Positions 17,906-31,229 of a stretch of DNA of 64,000 nt are shown piece by piece (position 1 is the first letter of the stretch; each line of letters begins with the position of its first letter). Under the pieces are notes generated by a model. That model saw nothing but the letters and a program-made list of their open reading frames with translations, was not told where the DNA came from and made no database searches. A program made the position numbers and the translations under genes. Source of the stretch: an uncultured Alphaproteobacteria bacterium. Its GTDB lineage: Bacteria > Pseudomonadota > Alphaproteobacteria > HIMB59. The stretch is taken from NCBI GenBank assembly GCA_902524245.1, contig CABZCN010000002.1, positions 62,001 through 126,000 of the forward strand. Reading direction: 5' to 3'.

Positions 17906-18726
17906 TGTTTGACGATTTTATTATCAGAGCGTTTGTAGCAGGTATTGGTTTAGCATTAATTACAGGCCCACTTGGATGTTTTATTATTTGGAGGAGATTA
18001 TCTTATTTTGGTGACACAATCGCCCACTCTGCATTGTTGGGTGTAGTTATCGCTTATGCAATGAATTTTAATCTGATCATTGCAGTTTTTGCTGTTTCTT
18101 GCTTTATTGCTTTGTCACTACTTTTCTTACAAAAACGAACCAATCTACCTGATGATGCATTACTAGGTCTTTTAGCACATTCAGTTTTAGCAATTGGTTT
18201 AGTTTTATTAGGTATACTTTCGTTTATAAGAATTGATCTTATGGGTCTTCTTTTTGGTGATATTTTATCAGTAAACATCACTGATGTTTTGTTCGTTTGG
18301 GTTGGTGGAAGCATTGTTTTGATAGTATTAATACTAATTTGGAGGCCTCTATTTGCTGCAACTGTAAATTTAGAATTAGCTAAAGCAGAGGGTTTAAATG
18401 CTGATCTAGCTAATGCTATTTTTACAATTCTAATTGCTAGCGTAATAGCAATTTCAATTAAAATTGTTGGAATATTATTAATTACAGGTCTTCTGATAAT
18501 ACCTGCAGCTGCCTCTAGAAATTTATCATCAACCCCTATACAAATGGCAATAATTTCTTCAGCGATAGGACTTGTTTCAGTTGTGCTCGGATTACAAACT
18601 TCAATGATTTGGAATTCTCCGACAGGCCCAACTATACTAGCAATAGCCTTAGGTGTCTTTATTTTAACTCTAATACCTCTGAAAAAATTGCTAATTTCAA
18701 AAAAAAAAATAGAATTGTCAAATTGA
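17905..18726 (+). CDS. znuB: Zinc ABC transporter permease ZnuB
   Basis: This 273-residue integral membrane protein of the ABC-3 family has about eight hydrophobic helices. It begins with the family's DDFIIRAFVAGIGLALITGP region and has the GDTIAHSALLGV segment and LLITGLLIIPAAASRN, where the permease meets the ATPase. The start overlaps the znuC stop by one base, so the two are coupled. Confidence 0.95.
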   Translation: MFDDFIIRAFVAGIGLALITGPLGCFIIWRRLSYFGDTIAHSALLGVVIAYAMNFNLIIAVFAVSCFIALSLLFLQKRTNLPDDALLGLLAHSVLAIGLVLLGILSFIRIDLMGLLFGDILSVNITDVLFVWVGGSIVLIVLILIWRPLFAATVNLELAKAEGLNADLANAIFTILIASVIAISIKIVGILLITGLLIIPAAASRNLSSTPIQMAIISSAIGLVSVVLGLQTSMIWNSPTGPTILAIALGVFILTLIPLKKLLISKKKIELSN

Positions 18727-18727
18727 G

Positions 18728-19141
18728 ATGAGATCAACACATACACATTCTAAAAAAAATCAAAGTTTAACCAAAAATCAAAGAATTGTTCTTGATCTCT
18801 TACAAAACAGTGGCGAGCCTTTAAAGGCATACTTTATATTAGACAGTCTGAAGAAAGAGGGTTTAAACTCACCTCTTCAAGTTTACAGAGCTTTAGATAA
18901 ATTGGTTGAATTAGGAAAAATTCACAAAATTGAGAGTATTAACTCGTTTATAATTTGTAATAACTCAAACTGTGCGAGCAACACAGCTTTTACTATTTGC
19001 GAGAGATGTGGAAAGGTAAAAGAGATTAAAAATAAATATTTAAAGGATAGTGTCAGCGATCTGGTTAAGGATAATCAATTAGAAATTACAAGGTATAACC
19101 TTGAATTTTATGTTTTGTGTAAGTCTTGCAAAATAAATTAA
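18728..19141 (+). CDS. zur: Fur-family zinc uptake regulator Zur
   Basis: The 137-residue regulator has a winged-helix region (NQRIVLDLLQNSGEPLKAYFILD, shown here only as landmark; then SPLQVYRALDKLVELGKIH) and two CxxC pairs, CERCG near 97-101 and CKSC at the C-terminus, which hold structural zinc. It is one base after the znuB stop. Gene context and the palindrome at 17100-17129 indicate that it represses the zinc transporter when zinc is sufficient. Confidence 0.9.
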   Translation: MRSTHTHSKKNQSLTKNQRIVLDLLQNSGEPLKAYFILDSLKKEGLNSPLQVYRALDKLVELGKIHKIESINSFIICNNSNCASNTAFTICERCGKVKEIKNKYLKDSVSDLVKDNQLEITRYNLEFYVLCKSCKIN

Positions 19142-19190
19142 TCAAAAACTAATCTCCAAATAAATCCCTATTTTATTGCATTTTTGACTA

Positions 19191-19218
19191 TTGACATAAA
19201 TAAAGACCTATATATATT
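19191..19218 (+). promoter_or_regulatory. rplU: Sigma-70 type promoter of rplU
   Basis: A perfect TTGACA at 19191-19196 is followed after 16 bases by TATATT at 19213-19218. Transcription would begin a few bases before the rplU ATG at 19231, giving a very short leader. Confidence 0.65.
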
Positions 19219-19230
19219 GACCGACTTATT

Positions 19231-19755
19231 ATGTACGCAGTTCTTAAATCGGTTGGTAAGCAATTTAAAGTGTCTCCAGGAGATGTTTTAAAGATTGATA
19301 AAATAGAGGGTAAAGTTGGTGATACCATATCTTTTAAAGATATCGTTGCAGTTGGAAATGGCGACAAGTTTGAACTTGGTTCTCCAGCTGTAAAAGGTGC
19401 TGAAGTATCTGCAAAATTATTGTACCAGACAAGGGACGATAAGATTAGAGTTTTTAGAAAAAATAGAAGAAAACATTTTCAAAGAACTAAAGGTCATCGT
19501 CAATATATCTCTATATTAAAGGTCATGGCAATCAAGTCCGCCATTGGAGAAGAAAGCTTTAAAGAGCCAGCTAAGAAAGCTGCGCCAAAAGCAGAAACTC
19601 CAAAAAAAGTTGAAAAAAAGGCTGTATCTCCAAAAAAAACTGAAGTAAAAGCTACAGAAACAAAAAAAGTTGAAGCTAAAGCTGAAAAACCTAAAAAGGT
19701 CGAGGCTAAAGAAAAAAAGACTGTGAAAAAAGAAACAACTGAGGTAAAAAAGTAG
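19231..19755 (+). CDS. rplU: 50S ribosomal protein L21 with Lys/Ala-rich C-terminal extension
   Basis: The first 100 or so residues are a normal bL21, starting [14 protein letters not shown] and including [17 protein letters not shown], which binds 23S rRNA. A tail of about 70 residues follows, rich in Lys, Ala, Glu, Pro and Val and low in complexity. Such tails are known in some alphaproteobacterial L21 proteins; their role is unclear. rpmA follows after 4 bases. Confidence 0.96.
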   Translation: MYAVLKSVGKQFKVSPGDVLKIDKIEGKVGDTISFKDIVAVGNGDKFELGSPAVKGAEVSAKLLYQTRDDKIRVFRKNRRKHFQRTKGHRQYISILKVMAIKSAIGEESFKEPAKKAAPKAETPKKVEKKAVSPKKTEVKATETKKVEAKAEKPKKVEAKEKKTVKKETTEVKK

Positions 19756-19759
19756 AAAT

Positions 19760-20005
19760 ATGGCAACAAAAAAAGCAGGTGGAAGTTCCAAAAACGGAAG
19801 AGACTCGGCTGGTAGAAGGCTTGGTGTTAAAAAGTTTGGTGGCGAACACGTAATTCCTGGAAATATTATTGTTCGTCAGCGTGGTACAAAATTTTACCCG
19901 GGCGAAAATGTTGGGATTGGAAAAGATCATACTCTTTTCTCCTTAGTTGAAGGCAAAGTTCTGTTTAAAAAATCAAGAAACAGACAGTTTGTTTGCGTTA
20001 ACTAA
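19760..20005 (+). CDS. rpmA: 50S ribosomal protein L27
   Basis: The 81-residue bL27 begins [20 protein letters not shown], the classic N-terminus that reaches toward the peptidyl-transferase centre, and includes [15 protein letters not shown]. It has no Firmicutes-type cleavable N-terminal extension. It lies between rplU and obgE in the common bacterial order. Confidence 0.98.
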   Translation: MATKKAGGSSKNGRDSAGRRLGVKKFGGEHVIPGNIIVRQRGTKFYPGENVGIGKDHTLFSLVEGKVLFKKSRNRQFVCVN

Positions 20006-20038
20006 ACCCACTTAAAAAAAACCTCAAATTAAACTGTT

Positions 20039-21028
20039 ATGGCATTTATAGATAAAGCAAAAATATATATTAAATCAGGAAATGGTGGACACGGCGCTCT
20101 TAGTTTTCGAAGAGAAAAATTTGTAGAGTACGGAGGCCCTAATGGTGGAAATGGTGGAAAAGGTGGTGATGTTATTTTTCGAGGGAATAAAGGAATCAAC
20201 ACTCTTCAAAGATATCGTTTTAACCAACATCATAATGCGCAAAATGGTATGGGTGGTGCTGGTCAATTAAAAACTGGCGCAAGTGGCAAAGATCTTATTT
20301 TAGACGTCCCTTGTGGAACTGAGATATACACCGAAGACATGAGTATTAAAATTCATGAAATTTTAAAAGATGATGAAACTTATCATTTTTTAAGAGGAGG
20401 TCAGGGAGGCAAAGGCAATGCTCACTTTAAAAGTTCTACTAATAGAGCACCTCGTAAGTTCCAACAAGGAGAAAAAGGACAAGAATCAACTGTCAGATTA
20501 AAGCTAAAAATATTAGCTGATGTTGGTTTGGTGGGAATGCCAAATGCAGGTAAATCTTCAATATTAAATTTTGTAACAAATGCAAAGTCAAAAGTTGCTG
20601 ATTATGCGTTTACAACACTTCATCCACACATCGGAATGGTTCAAAAGGAAGATCTTGAATTTGTATTAGCAGATATACCTGGGCTCATAGAACATGCTAG
20701 TGATGGTAAAGGACTAGGTCATGATTTCTTATCCCATGTTGAAAGGTGTAAAATTTTAATTCACGTCGTAGATATAACTGAAGAAAAACCTTTTGAAAAT
20801 TATAAAGTTATTCGACAAGAACTTTTAAACTATGGAGGCAAAATAGAACAAAAAAAAGAAATTATTGCACTAAATAAGATTGAAATTGCTGATCAGAAAA
20901 GGGTTGAGGAAATTAAAAAAGAATTTGAGACTTCTTTAAATCAAGAGGTTAAATTGATTTCAGCTGCAACAGGACATCAATTAGATCAATTAACAAATTT
21001 ATGTTTAGAATATTTACAAGATGAATAA
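20039..21028 (+). CDS. obgE: GTPase ObgE/CgtA
   Basis: Obg is a large-subunit assembly GTPase linked to growth control. The 329 residues have the glycine-rich Obg fold at the start (GNGGHGALSFRREKF, GGPNGGNGGKGGDV) and a G domain with GMPNAGKSS near 165-173, DIPGLIEHAS, and NKIE as the G4 motif. The long C-terminal tail of some Obg proteins is absent. The stop overlaps the proB start by 8 bases. Confidence 0.97.
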   Translation: MAFIDKAKIYIKSGNGGHGALSFRREKFVEYGGPNGGNGGKGGDVIFRGNKGINTLQRYRFNQHHNAQNGMGGAGQLKTGASGKDLILDVPCGTEIYTEDMSIKIHEILKDDETYHFLRGGQGGKGNAHFKSSTNRAPRKFQQGEKGQESTVRLKLKILADVGLVGMPNAGKSSILNFVTNAKSKVADYAFTTLHPHIGMVQKEDLEFVLADIPGLIEHASDGKGLGHDFLSHVERCKILIHVVDITEEKPFENYKVIRQELLNYGGKIEQKKEIIALNKIEIADQKRVEEIKKEFETSLNQEVKLISAATGHQLDQLTNLCLEYLQDE

Positions 21029-22139
21029 AAAATTTTTAGAGTTAGCTAAAAAATCAAAAGTTATTGTCATTAAAGTTGGCTCAAATATTTTGGTTAACGA
21101 AAAGCATGTGCTGAGGAGAAAATGGCTAAACTCCCTCATTGAAGATGTTAAAGAACTCCAAAAGAGAGGTTCTAGGATAGTCATTGTCTCATCTGGTGCA
21201 ATCGCTTTAGGTAGGAATATACTCTCAAAAAAAAAGTTGACTAATTTGCATGAAAAACAGGCTGCTGCATCAATAGGCCAAATAAAACTCTCGCAACAAT
21301 GGCAAAAAGCTTTTGCAAAATTAAATATTCAAAGTTCTCAAATTTTAATAACAGCTGAAGATTTAAACGAAAGACGAAAATATTTGAACATCAGAAATAC
21401 AATTTACTCTCTCATGGATTTAAATGTTGTTCCAATAATTAATGAAAATGATACTACCTCGACAGAAGAAATTCGTTTTGGAGATAATGATAAACTTTCA
21501 GCTATGATTGCAAATGCCCTTTCAGCTGAGTTATTAATTTTATTATCTGATGTGAATGGTCTGTATACTGCAAATCCTAAAAAATCATTACAAGCTAAAC
21601 TGATTACATCTGTTGAAGAGGTTGATCAACAAATAGAAAAATATATTGACAAAGATTTAAGTGAGTTTGGTTCTGGTGGGATGTTGGCAAAAATCAATGC
21701 TGCAAAACTCTGTATTCAATCCGGATCCACCATGATCATATCAAATGGTTTGGTGAATAATCCTTTGAGTAAGATTGATCCTCAATCTTCAACATGGTTT
21801 CATCCTTCCAAAAATATTCTGACCAGTCGCCAGCAATGGATTTGGAATAGACCAATACAAAAAGCAATTGTTCATATTGATGAAGGGGCCTCAAAAGCAC
21901 TCAAGAAAAATTCAAGTCTGTTGGCAATCGGTGTAAAGTCAATTGATGGAAAGTTTTATCGTGGTGATACTGTTTCGATCCATTACAATAAAAAAGAGTT
22001 AGCTAGAGGCATGATTAATTATGATTTTCAGGAAATGGATAAAATAAAAGGTAAAAAATCATCAGAATTCAGTCAAATTCTTGGTTTTGTCCGAGAGGAT
22101 GAGATAGTTCATAAAGATAACTTGGTGAGATCGAGATGA
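21021..22139 (+). CDS. proB: Glutamate 5-kinase
   Basis: ProB phosphorylates glutamate in the first step of proline synthesis. The 372 residues include the amino acid kinase domain (VIKVGSNIL, VSSGAIALGR, NENDTTSTEEIRFGDND and FGSGGMLAKINAAK) and a C-terminal PUA domain of about 90 residues. The gene is coupled to obgE upstream and to proA downstream (ATGA). Confidence 0.97.
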   Translation: MNKKFLELAKKSKVIVIKVGSNILVNEKHVLRRKWLNSLIEDVKELQKRGSRIVIVSSGAIALGRNILSKKKLTNLHEKQAAASIGQIKLSQQWQKAFAKLNIQSSQILITAEDLNERRKYLNIRNTIYSLMDLNVVPIINENDTTSTEEIRFGDNDKLSAMIANALSAELLILLSDVNGLYTANPKKSLQAKLITSVEEVDQQIEKYIDKDLSEFGSGGMLAKINAAKLCIQSGSTMIISNGLVNNPLSKIDPQSSTWFHPSKNILTSRQQWIWNRPIQKAIVHIDEGASKALKKNSSLLAIGVKSIDGKFYRGDTVSIHYNKKELARGMINYDFQEMDKIKGKKSSEFSQILGFVREDEIVHKDNLVRSR

Positions 22140-23389
22140 GTGACTATTTTCAAGAAATTTTAAACCATTCGAAGAGGGCATCGAGTGCCATGTCCAAACT
22201 ATCTGCAGAGGATAGAAGTAGAATTTTAATGAATATTAGTGGTTTTCTATTATCTAATAAAAATGAAATTCTAAAAGCTAATCAAGCAGATGTAGAAAGA
22301 GCTAAATCAAATAATATTTCTGCACCTATGATTAATAGATTAGTTTTGACTTCAGAGAAAATAGATCAACTTTCTCGTGACGTTGAGAAAATAGCTCAAA
22401 TGCAAGATCCCCTTGATCAAACTTTAGAAAGTTGGACCAATGCCACTAATGGGTTGCAATTTACAAAAGTCTCAGTGCCTATTGGTGTGATTGGTATTAT
22501 TTATGAGTCTCGACCTAATGTCACAATAGATGCTGCATGTCTTTGCCTTAGATCAGGAAATATTTCTATTCTTAGAGGAGGCTCTGAGTGTATCGAAACT
22601 AATAAAAAACTTTATGAGTGCATTCAAGATGCTTTAAAAGATTTAAATTTTGATACTCATCTTGTCTGTTTCATTCAAAATACTGATCGTAGTTTTGTTG
22701 AAGAGTTATTAAAAGCTGAAGGAGATATAGATGTGATTATTCCTCGTGGGGGAAAATCGTTAATTGAAACAATTTCTAAAAATTCAAAAGTTCCTACAAT
22801 TAAACATTTGGAAGGTTTGTGTCATACTTTTTGGGATAAAGGATATGACAAAGATAAAGCTACTGAGGTCATCGCAAATGCCAAGCTGAGAAGACCAGAG
22901 ATTTGTGGTGCAACAGAAACTTTACTTATACACTCTAATAATTCAGCAGAAGATATTTCATCAGTTTTAGATAATTTAAAATCACAAGGATGTGAAATTA
23001 TTGGATGTAGTCGCCTCAAAGATATTTATTCAATCGATCGAGATGCAACAGAAGAAGATTGGTCAACTGAATATCTAGATAAGAAAATTACAGTAAAACT
23101 AGTTGATAATGTTGAAGAATGTGTAGAGCATATAAACAAATATTCTAGTGGACATACTGAGAGTTGTTTAAGTAACAATCAACAATCTATAGAGTATTTC
23201 TTTCAAAACTGTAAGAGTGCCATTTTAATGAATAATGCTTCAACTCAATTTGCTGATGGTGGAGAATTCGGATTTGGAGCAGAAATAGGTATTTCTACTG
23301 ACAAACTTCATGTGAGAGGGCCAGTAGGAGCAAAACACCTAACAACATTTAAATATCAAGTAATAGGCAATCACACCACTAGGCCTTAA
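22136..23389 (+). CDS. proA: Gamma-glutamyl phosphate reductase
   Basis: ProA reduces gamma-glutamyl phosphate to the semialdehyde with NADPH. The 417-residue aldehyde-dehydrogenase-fold enzyme shows VPIGVIGIIYESRPNVT, LRGGSECIETN, IIPRGGKSL, IKHLEGLCH and the catalytic-cysteine segment RRPEICGATETLL. ATGA overlaps proB; TAATG overlaps the following hypothetical gene. Confidence 0.97.
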   Translation: MSDYFQEILNHSKRASSAMSKLSAEDRSRILMNISGFLLSNKNEILKANQADVERAKSNNISAPMINRLVLTSEKIDQLSRDVEKIAQMQDPLDQTLESWTNATNGLQFTKVSVPIGVIGIIYESRPNVTIDAACLCLRSGNISILRGGSECIETNKKLYECIQDALKDLNFDTHLVCFIQNTDRSFVEELLKAEGDIDVIIPRGGKSLIETISKNSKVPTIKHLEGLCHTFWDKGYDKDKATEVIANAKLRRPEICGATETLLIHSNNSAEDISSVLDNLKSQGCEIIGCSRLKDIYSIDRDATEEDWSTEYLDKKITVKLVDNVEECVEHINKYSSGHTESCLSNNQQSIEYFFQNCKSAILMNNASTQFADGGEFGFGAEIGISTDKLHVRGPVGAKHLTTFKYQVIGNHTTRP

Positions 23390-23802
23390 TGGAATTCCGT
23401 AATAATTTTCAAGAATTAAAATCTCAGATCGAATATCTTAGCTCTTTGAACAAAGAGGATGTTACTCATATAATCAAATCTTCAATATATGAGTTAGAAA
23501 GTTTAAAATTTTTCAATGAAGAAGAATTAAATGAAATGAATAAAGTGACTCTTATAAGTGAGCCCTTTAATAACCTTTTCTTTAAATATAACAAAGAGCA
23601 TTTGATAAACAAAGGTGTAGTTTACATAGAGGAAGAAAATGATTTGCAATTTATTATATCTTTATTTTATTTTTTTAAACAAAGAGTGCCGATTTTATTT
23701 CATACAAGTTCAAAATTACAATTACAATTTATAGATATTCTAAACAAATTCCTCGAGGAAAATGGTGTCTCTAAAAAATTTTTGAGGAAAATAGATGAAT
23801 AG
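23389..23802 (+). CDS. Uncharacterised 137-aa protein, possibly a diverged aldehyde-dehydrogenase-like fragment
   Basis: The gene is coupled by TAATG to proA and by an 8-base overlap to nadD, so it is almost certainly expressed. I do not recognise a family with confidence. Residues about 75-135 (KGVVYIEEENDLQF, then RVPILFHTSSKLQ and FLEENGVSKKFL) follow the spacing of the ALDH segment that runs PxGVVxxIxPxN to NxxILKPS to EAGxP, also present in ProA. No catalytic cysteine segment is present. It might be a remnant of a duplicated ALDH-fold gene or a lineage-specific protein. Confidence 0.75.
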   Translation: MEFRNNFQELKSQIEYLSSLNKEDVTHIIKSSIYELESLKFFNEEELNEMNKVTLISEPFNNLFFKYNKEHLINKGVVYIEEENDLQFIISLFYFFKQRVPILFHTSSKLQLQFIDILNKFLEENGVSKKFLRKIDE

Positions 23803-24352
23803 AAAGATTGGACTGTATGGTGGATTTTTTAATCCCTTACACGAGGGACATATTCATGTAATAGAAAGTTCAATAAAAAGTTTAAATCTGAAAAAACTAT
23901 TTGTCCTTCCCACTTATCAAAATCCTCTTAAGGCTAATCAAAATTTAAACTCAATAAATTCTCAATTATTAAATATCCGATCAAAAATTAAAGAGCCGTT
24001 AGTAAAAGTTTCTGACTTTGAACATCGTTATAAAATGAAATGTACCTATGATGTGTTGCAAAAAATTAAGACTAAATGTGACCTTAGTTCTTTTTATTTA
24101 ATTATAGGTCTTGATCAGCTTGGTCATTTTCACGAATGGAAAGAATATGAGTGGATTTTAAAAAATATTAGTATTTGCGTTATTTATAGACCAAGATATG
24201 ATGAATTTATTGAAAATTCAACAGTCCAAAAACAATTCTCCCATTTATTTATGCCTAATTTAAATAGTTTTATTAACTGCTCTACTCCTTGTTTCCATAT
24301 TCTTGATAATATAGGTGTAGAGATGTCATCTAGTGAGTTACGAAATTCTTAA
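23795..24352 (+). CDS. nadD: Nicotinate-nucleotide adenylyltransferase
   Basis: NadD joins nicotinate mononucleotide to AMP in NAD synthesis. The 185-residue protein begins IGLYGGFFNPLHEGH, the GGxFxPxHxGH nucleotidyltransferase motif, and has LIIGLDQLGHFHEWKEYEW in the middle. It ends at MSSSELRNS, the usual ISSTxIR motif, with essentially nothing after it, so the C-terminal helix common in the family is missing. The last 20 bases overlap rsfS. Confidence 0.93.
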   Translation: MNRKIGLYGGFFNPLHEGHIHVIESSIKSLNLKKLFVLPTYQNPLKANQNLNSINSQLLNIRSKIKEPLVKVSDFEHRYKMKCTYDVLQKIKTKCDLSSFYLIIGLDQLGHFHEWKEYEWILKNISICVIYRPRYDEFIENSTVQKQFSHLFMPNLNSFINCSTPCFHILDNIGVEMSSSELRNS

Positions 24353-24701
24353 TCACGATAAAGACCCCTCTGTTAAGGCTATAGTCGACAGTCTTGAAGA
24401 CAATAAGGCTGAAAATATCTCAGTTATTTCTCTCAAAGGAAAGGCAGAATTTGCTGAATTCATGATCGTTGCATCTGGGCGATCAAATAAGCATGTGGAC
24501 TCAGTTTCAGATAAGGTTTACCGATACCTTAAGAAAAATAAACTTTATTGCAATAAACCAGAAGGAAAGCCCCTTTGCGACTGGACGGTCATTGATGCTG
24601 GACATGTTTTAGTGCATATTTTTAGAAATGAAGTTAGAGAAATATACGATTTGGAAAAACTATGGTCTGAAGACTTCAACACTATCAATACTGCCTCTTA
24701 A
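24333..24701 (+). CDS. rsfS: Ribosomal silencing factor RsfS
   Basis: RsfS binds L14 and blocks subunit joining in starvation. The 122-residue protein has the family segments VISLKGKAEFAEFMIVASG, SDKVYRYLKK, GKPLCDWTVIDAGHVLVHIF and YDLEKLW. The start is a GTG at 24333, inside nadD; no ATG is available near the required N-terminus. Confidence 0.93.
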   Translation: MSYEILNHDKDPSVKAIVDSLEDNKAENISVISLKGKAEFAEFMIVASGRSNKHVDSVSDKVYRYLKKNKLYCNKPEGKPLCDWTVIDAGHVLVHIFRNEVREIYDLEKLWSEDFNTINTAS

Positions 24702-24711
24702 AAAGCCAAAT

Positions 24712-25938
24712 ATGCTCAAAATATTTTTTATTTTAATTTTAATCTTTAATGTGAATATCAGTTTTTCTGATACTAAAGAAACCTATAAACAATTAAGTAT
24801 TTTCAACGAAGTATATAACCGAGTAAAAAATCAATATGTTGAAGAGGTAACTGATAAAGAGTTAATAGAAAAAGCTTTGAATGGAATGCTACAGGCTCTT
24901 GATCCTCATTCAAGTTTTATGAGTGAAGAAATTTATAAAGAAATGCAGATGGACACGTCAGGTTCTTTTGGTGGATTAGGCATCGAAATCACAACAGACA
25001 AAGGTTTCATAAAAGTTGTCTCTCCAATTGACGATACCCCTGCCTATAAAGCTGGAATTTTAGCTGGAGATTATATAACGCATTTAGATGGCACATCAGT
25101 AGTTGATATGACTTTAAAGGAAGCAATTGATATTATGAAAGGTGAACCAGGGACCACTATAACTTTAACAATTTTTAGATCTTCCGAAGAACCATTCGAT
25201 GTCGATATTAAAAGAGATATAATTAAAGTTGCATCTGTTAAACATCGTCTAATTAACGATGTGGGATATATAAGAATAATTCAATTTAATGAGCAAACAA
25301 CAACAGGATTAAAAAAAAGTATAAAAGAACTTGAAGACGGTACAGATCCTCCAATTGGTTATGTCCTTGATTTAAGAAATAATCCAGGAGGATTATTAAA
25401 TGAGTCTGTGTCAGTTACAGATATGTTCCTTGATAAAGGAGAAATAGTTTCAATCAGAGGAAGAGAAAAGAAAGATGTTCAAGTTTACTCTGCTAAAAAA
25501 GGGGATCTAATTAATGGAAAACCATTGATTATATTAATCAATGAGGGCTCTGCTTCGGCGTCTGAAATTGTTGCTGGTGCATTACAAGATCATGATAGGG
25601 CTGTAATTATGGGTATAAAGTCATTTGGAAAAGGTTCTGTGCAAACCATTATACCTATTGACAGTGGTGCAATCAGACTCACCATCGCAAAGTATTACAC
25701 ACCAAGTGGAGACTCAATACAAGCAGTTGGTATTGAGCCAGATGTTGTAGTACCTAGAGCTGAATTAAATGTGATTGATAATAACTTTACGTTTAGAGAG
25801 TCAGATTATCGAGAAGCTTTAGATAACGAGACAAATGAAGAAAGTGAGGAGGAAGAGTCCACTGATGATATTCTTGAAAGAGATTATCAGCTATCTCGTG
25901 CCATTGATGCAGTCAAAACCATAGCTGTATTAAATTAA
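24712..25938 (+). CDS. ctpA: C-terminal processing serine protease CtpA (S41)
   Basis: CtpA cleaves periplasmic or membrane proteins near their C-termini. From the ATG at 24712 the protein has 408 residues and starts with a signal peptide (LKIFFILILIFNVNISFS). A PDZ domain covers roughly residues 80-170, and the protease domain has the nucleophile in NEGSASASEIVAGA and the general-base lysine in SFGKGSVQT. A longer in-frame start at 24628 would overlap rsfS and hide the signal peptide, so I reject it. The gene is followed by rppH, coupled by TAATG. Confidence 0.95.
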   Translation: MLKIFFILILIFNVNISFSDTKETYKQLSIFNEVYNRVKNQYVEEVTDKELIEKALNGMLQALDPHSSFMSEEIYKEMQMDTSGSFGGLGIEITTDKGFIKVVSPIDDTPAYKAGILAGDYITHLDGTSVVDMTLKEAIDIMKGEPGTTITLTIFRSSEEPFDVDIKRDIIKVASVKHRLINDVGYIRIIQFNEQTTTGLKKSIKELEDGTDPPIGYVLDLRNNPGGLLNESVSVTDMFLDKGEIVSIRGREKKDVQVYSAKKGDLINGKPLIILINEGSASASEIVAGALQDHDRAVIMGIKSFGKGSVQTIIPIDSGAIRLTIAKYYTPSGDSIQAVGIEPDVVVPRAELNVIDNNFTFRESDYREALDNETNEESEEEESTDDILERDYQLSRAIDAVKTIAVLN

Positions 25939-26411
25939 TGAAAATAAACCCCAAAGATTATCGACCAAATGTTGGTATGATGATTATTAATCAAAATAAA
26001 GAAATATTTGTTGGAAAAAGAATAGACCACCCTTCAGAATTTTGGCAAATGCCGCAAGGTGGGATTGATCCTAAAGAAAAATCTGAAGTGGCAGCTCTTA
26101 GAGAAATGGAAGAAGAGGTTGGTATTAAAAAAAATAAAGTTAAATTAATCTCACAGAGCAAAGACTGGTATTACTATTCTTTACCTAAAGACTTATCAAA
26201 AACTCTTTGGAAAGGTAAATACAAAGGCCAGCGTCAAAAATGGTTCTTGTATGAATTTAAAGGTAGTGAGAAAGATATAAATATTGAAACATCTCACCCT
26301 GAATTTTCTGATTATAAATGGGTTAAACCAGATTTTTTGGTTCCCAACATAGTGCCTTTTAAAAAAGCAATTTACGAAAAATTATTAAAAGAATTTAAAG
26401 ACTATTTATAA
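25938..26411 (+). CDS. rppH: RNA pyrophosphohydrolase (Nudix)
   Basis: RppH removes pyrophosphate from mRNA 5' ends, starting decay. The 157-residue protein begins with YRPNVGMMIIN, has FWQMPQGGID before the Nudix box GGIDPKE...REMEEEVGI and the GQRQKWFLYEF strand of this subfamily. The 3' end overlaps atpC by 10 bases on the other strand. Confidence 0.95.
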   Translation: MKINPKDYRPNVGMMIINQNKEIFVGKRIDHPSEFWQMPQGGIDPKEKSEVAALREMEEEVGIKKNKVKLISQSKDWYYYSLPKDLSKTLWKGKYKGQRQKWFLYEFKGSEKDINIETSHPEFSDYKWVKPDFLVPNIVPFKKAIYEKLLKEFKDYL

Positions 26412-26767
26412 GGCGGATTATTTACCACTTGTTCAAACGTACCCAGAGCAGTTTCATTACCCTCTAGTTCTTGATAAGTTTTAGATTGTTGGTAGTTAGA
26501 GCTATTAACATCAGACAATTGCTCTATTTGATCTACTAAGACCTCACAAACCTTTTCTTTAAGCATAACCAAACCACCTGAAACAAAGAAACTCTCATCG
26601 ACTTTGTTTGAAGACATAATTGCCATTTGACCAGGTCGCAAAGAACTGATGAACGGAGAATGATTAGGCATTGCAGCAAAATCACCCTCTGCTCCTGGCA
26701 AAACTGCCATTTCAACTTCTTTTTCAAAAATTACTTTTTGAGGGGATACGACCTTCAAATTAATCAT
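26402..26767 (-). CDS. atpC: ATP synthase F1 subunit epsilon
   Basis: Epsilon is part of the central stalk and inhibits ATP hydrolysis. The 121 residues are dominated by the N-terminal beta domain: INLKVVSPQKVIFEKEVEM, PGAEGDFAAMPNHSPFIS and LRPGQMAI. The C-terminal helical part is short. It ends the atpHAGDC operon, two bases after atpD. Confidence 0.95.
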   Translation of the reverse strand: MINLKVVSPQKVIFEKEVEMAVLPGAEGDFAAMPNHSPFISSLRPGQMAIMSSNKVDESFFVSGGLVMLKEKVCEVLVDQIEQLSDVNSSNYQQSKTYQELEGNETALGTFEQVVNNPPYK

Positions 26768-26769
26768 AA

Positions 26770-31164
<4,395 letters not shown>

Positions 31165-31229
31165 TTTGTATAATTAACCTCAATTTTTTATCACATCACT
31201 AGGCCAACCGGCATCATACAAATGACGCA

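Noticed and set aside
19500-19930. Minus-strand frames opposite rplU and rpmA
   Set aside because: They are antisense shadows of the Lys-rich tail, giving Phe/Ser-rich nonsense proteins.
24628-24711. Longer N-terminus for CtpA
   Set aside because: It would overlap rsfS by 74 bases and place the signal peptide inside the protein; the ATG at 24712 fits better.
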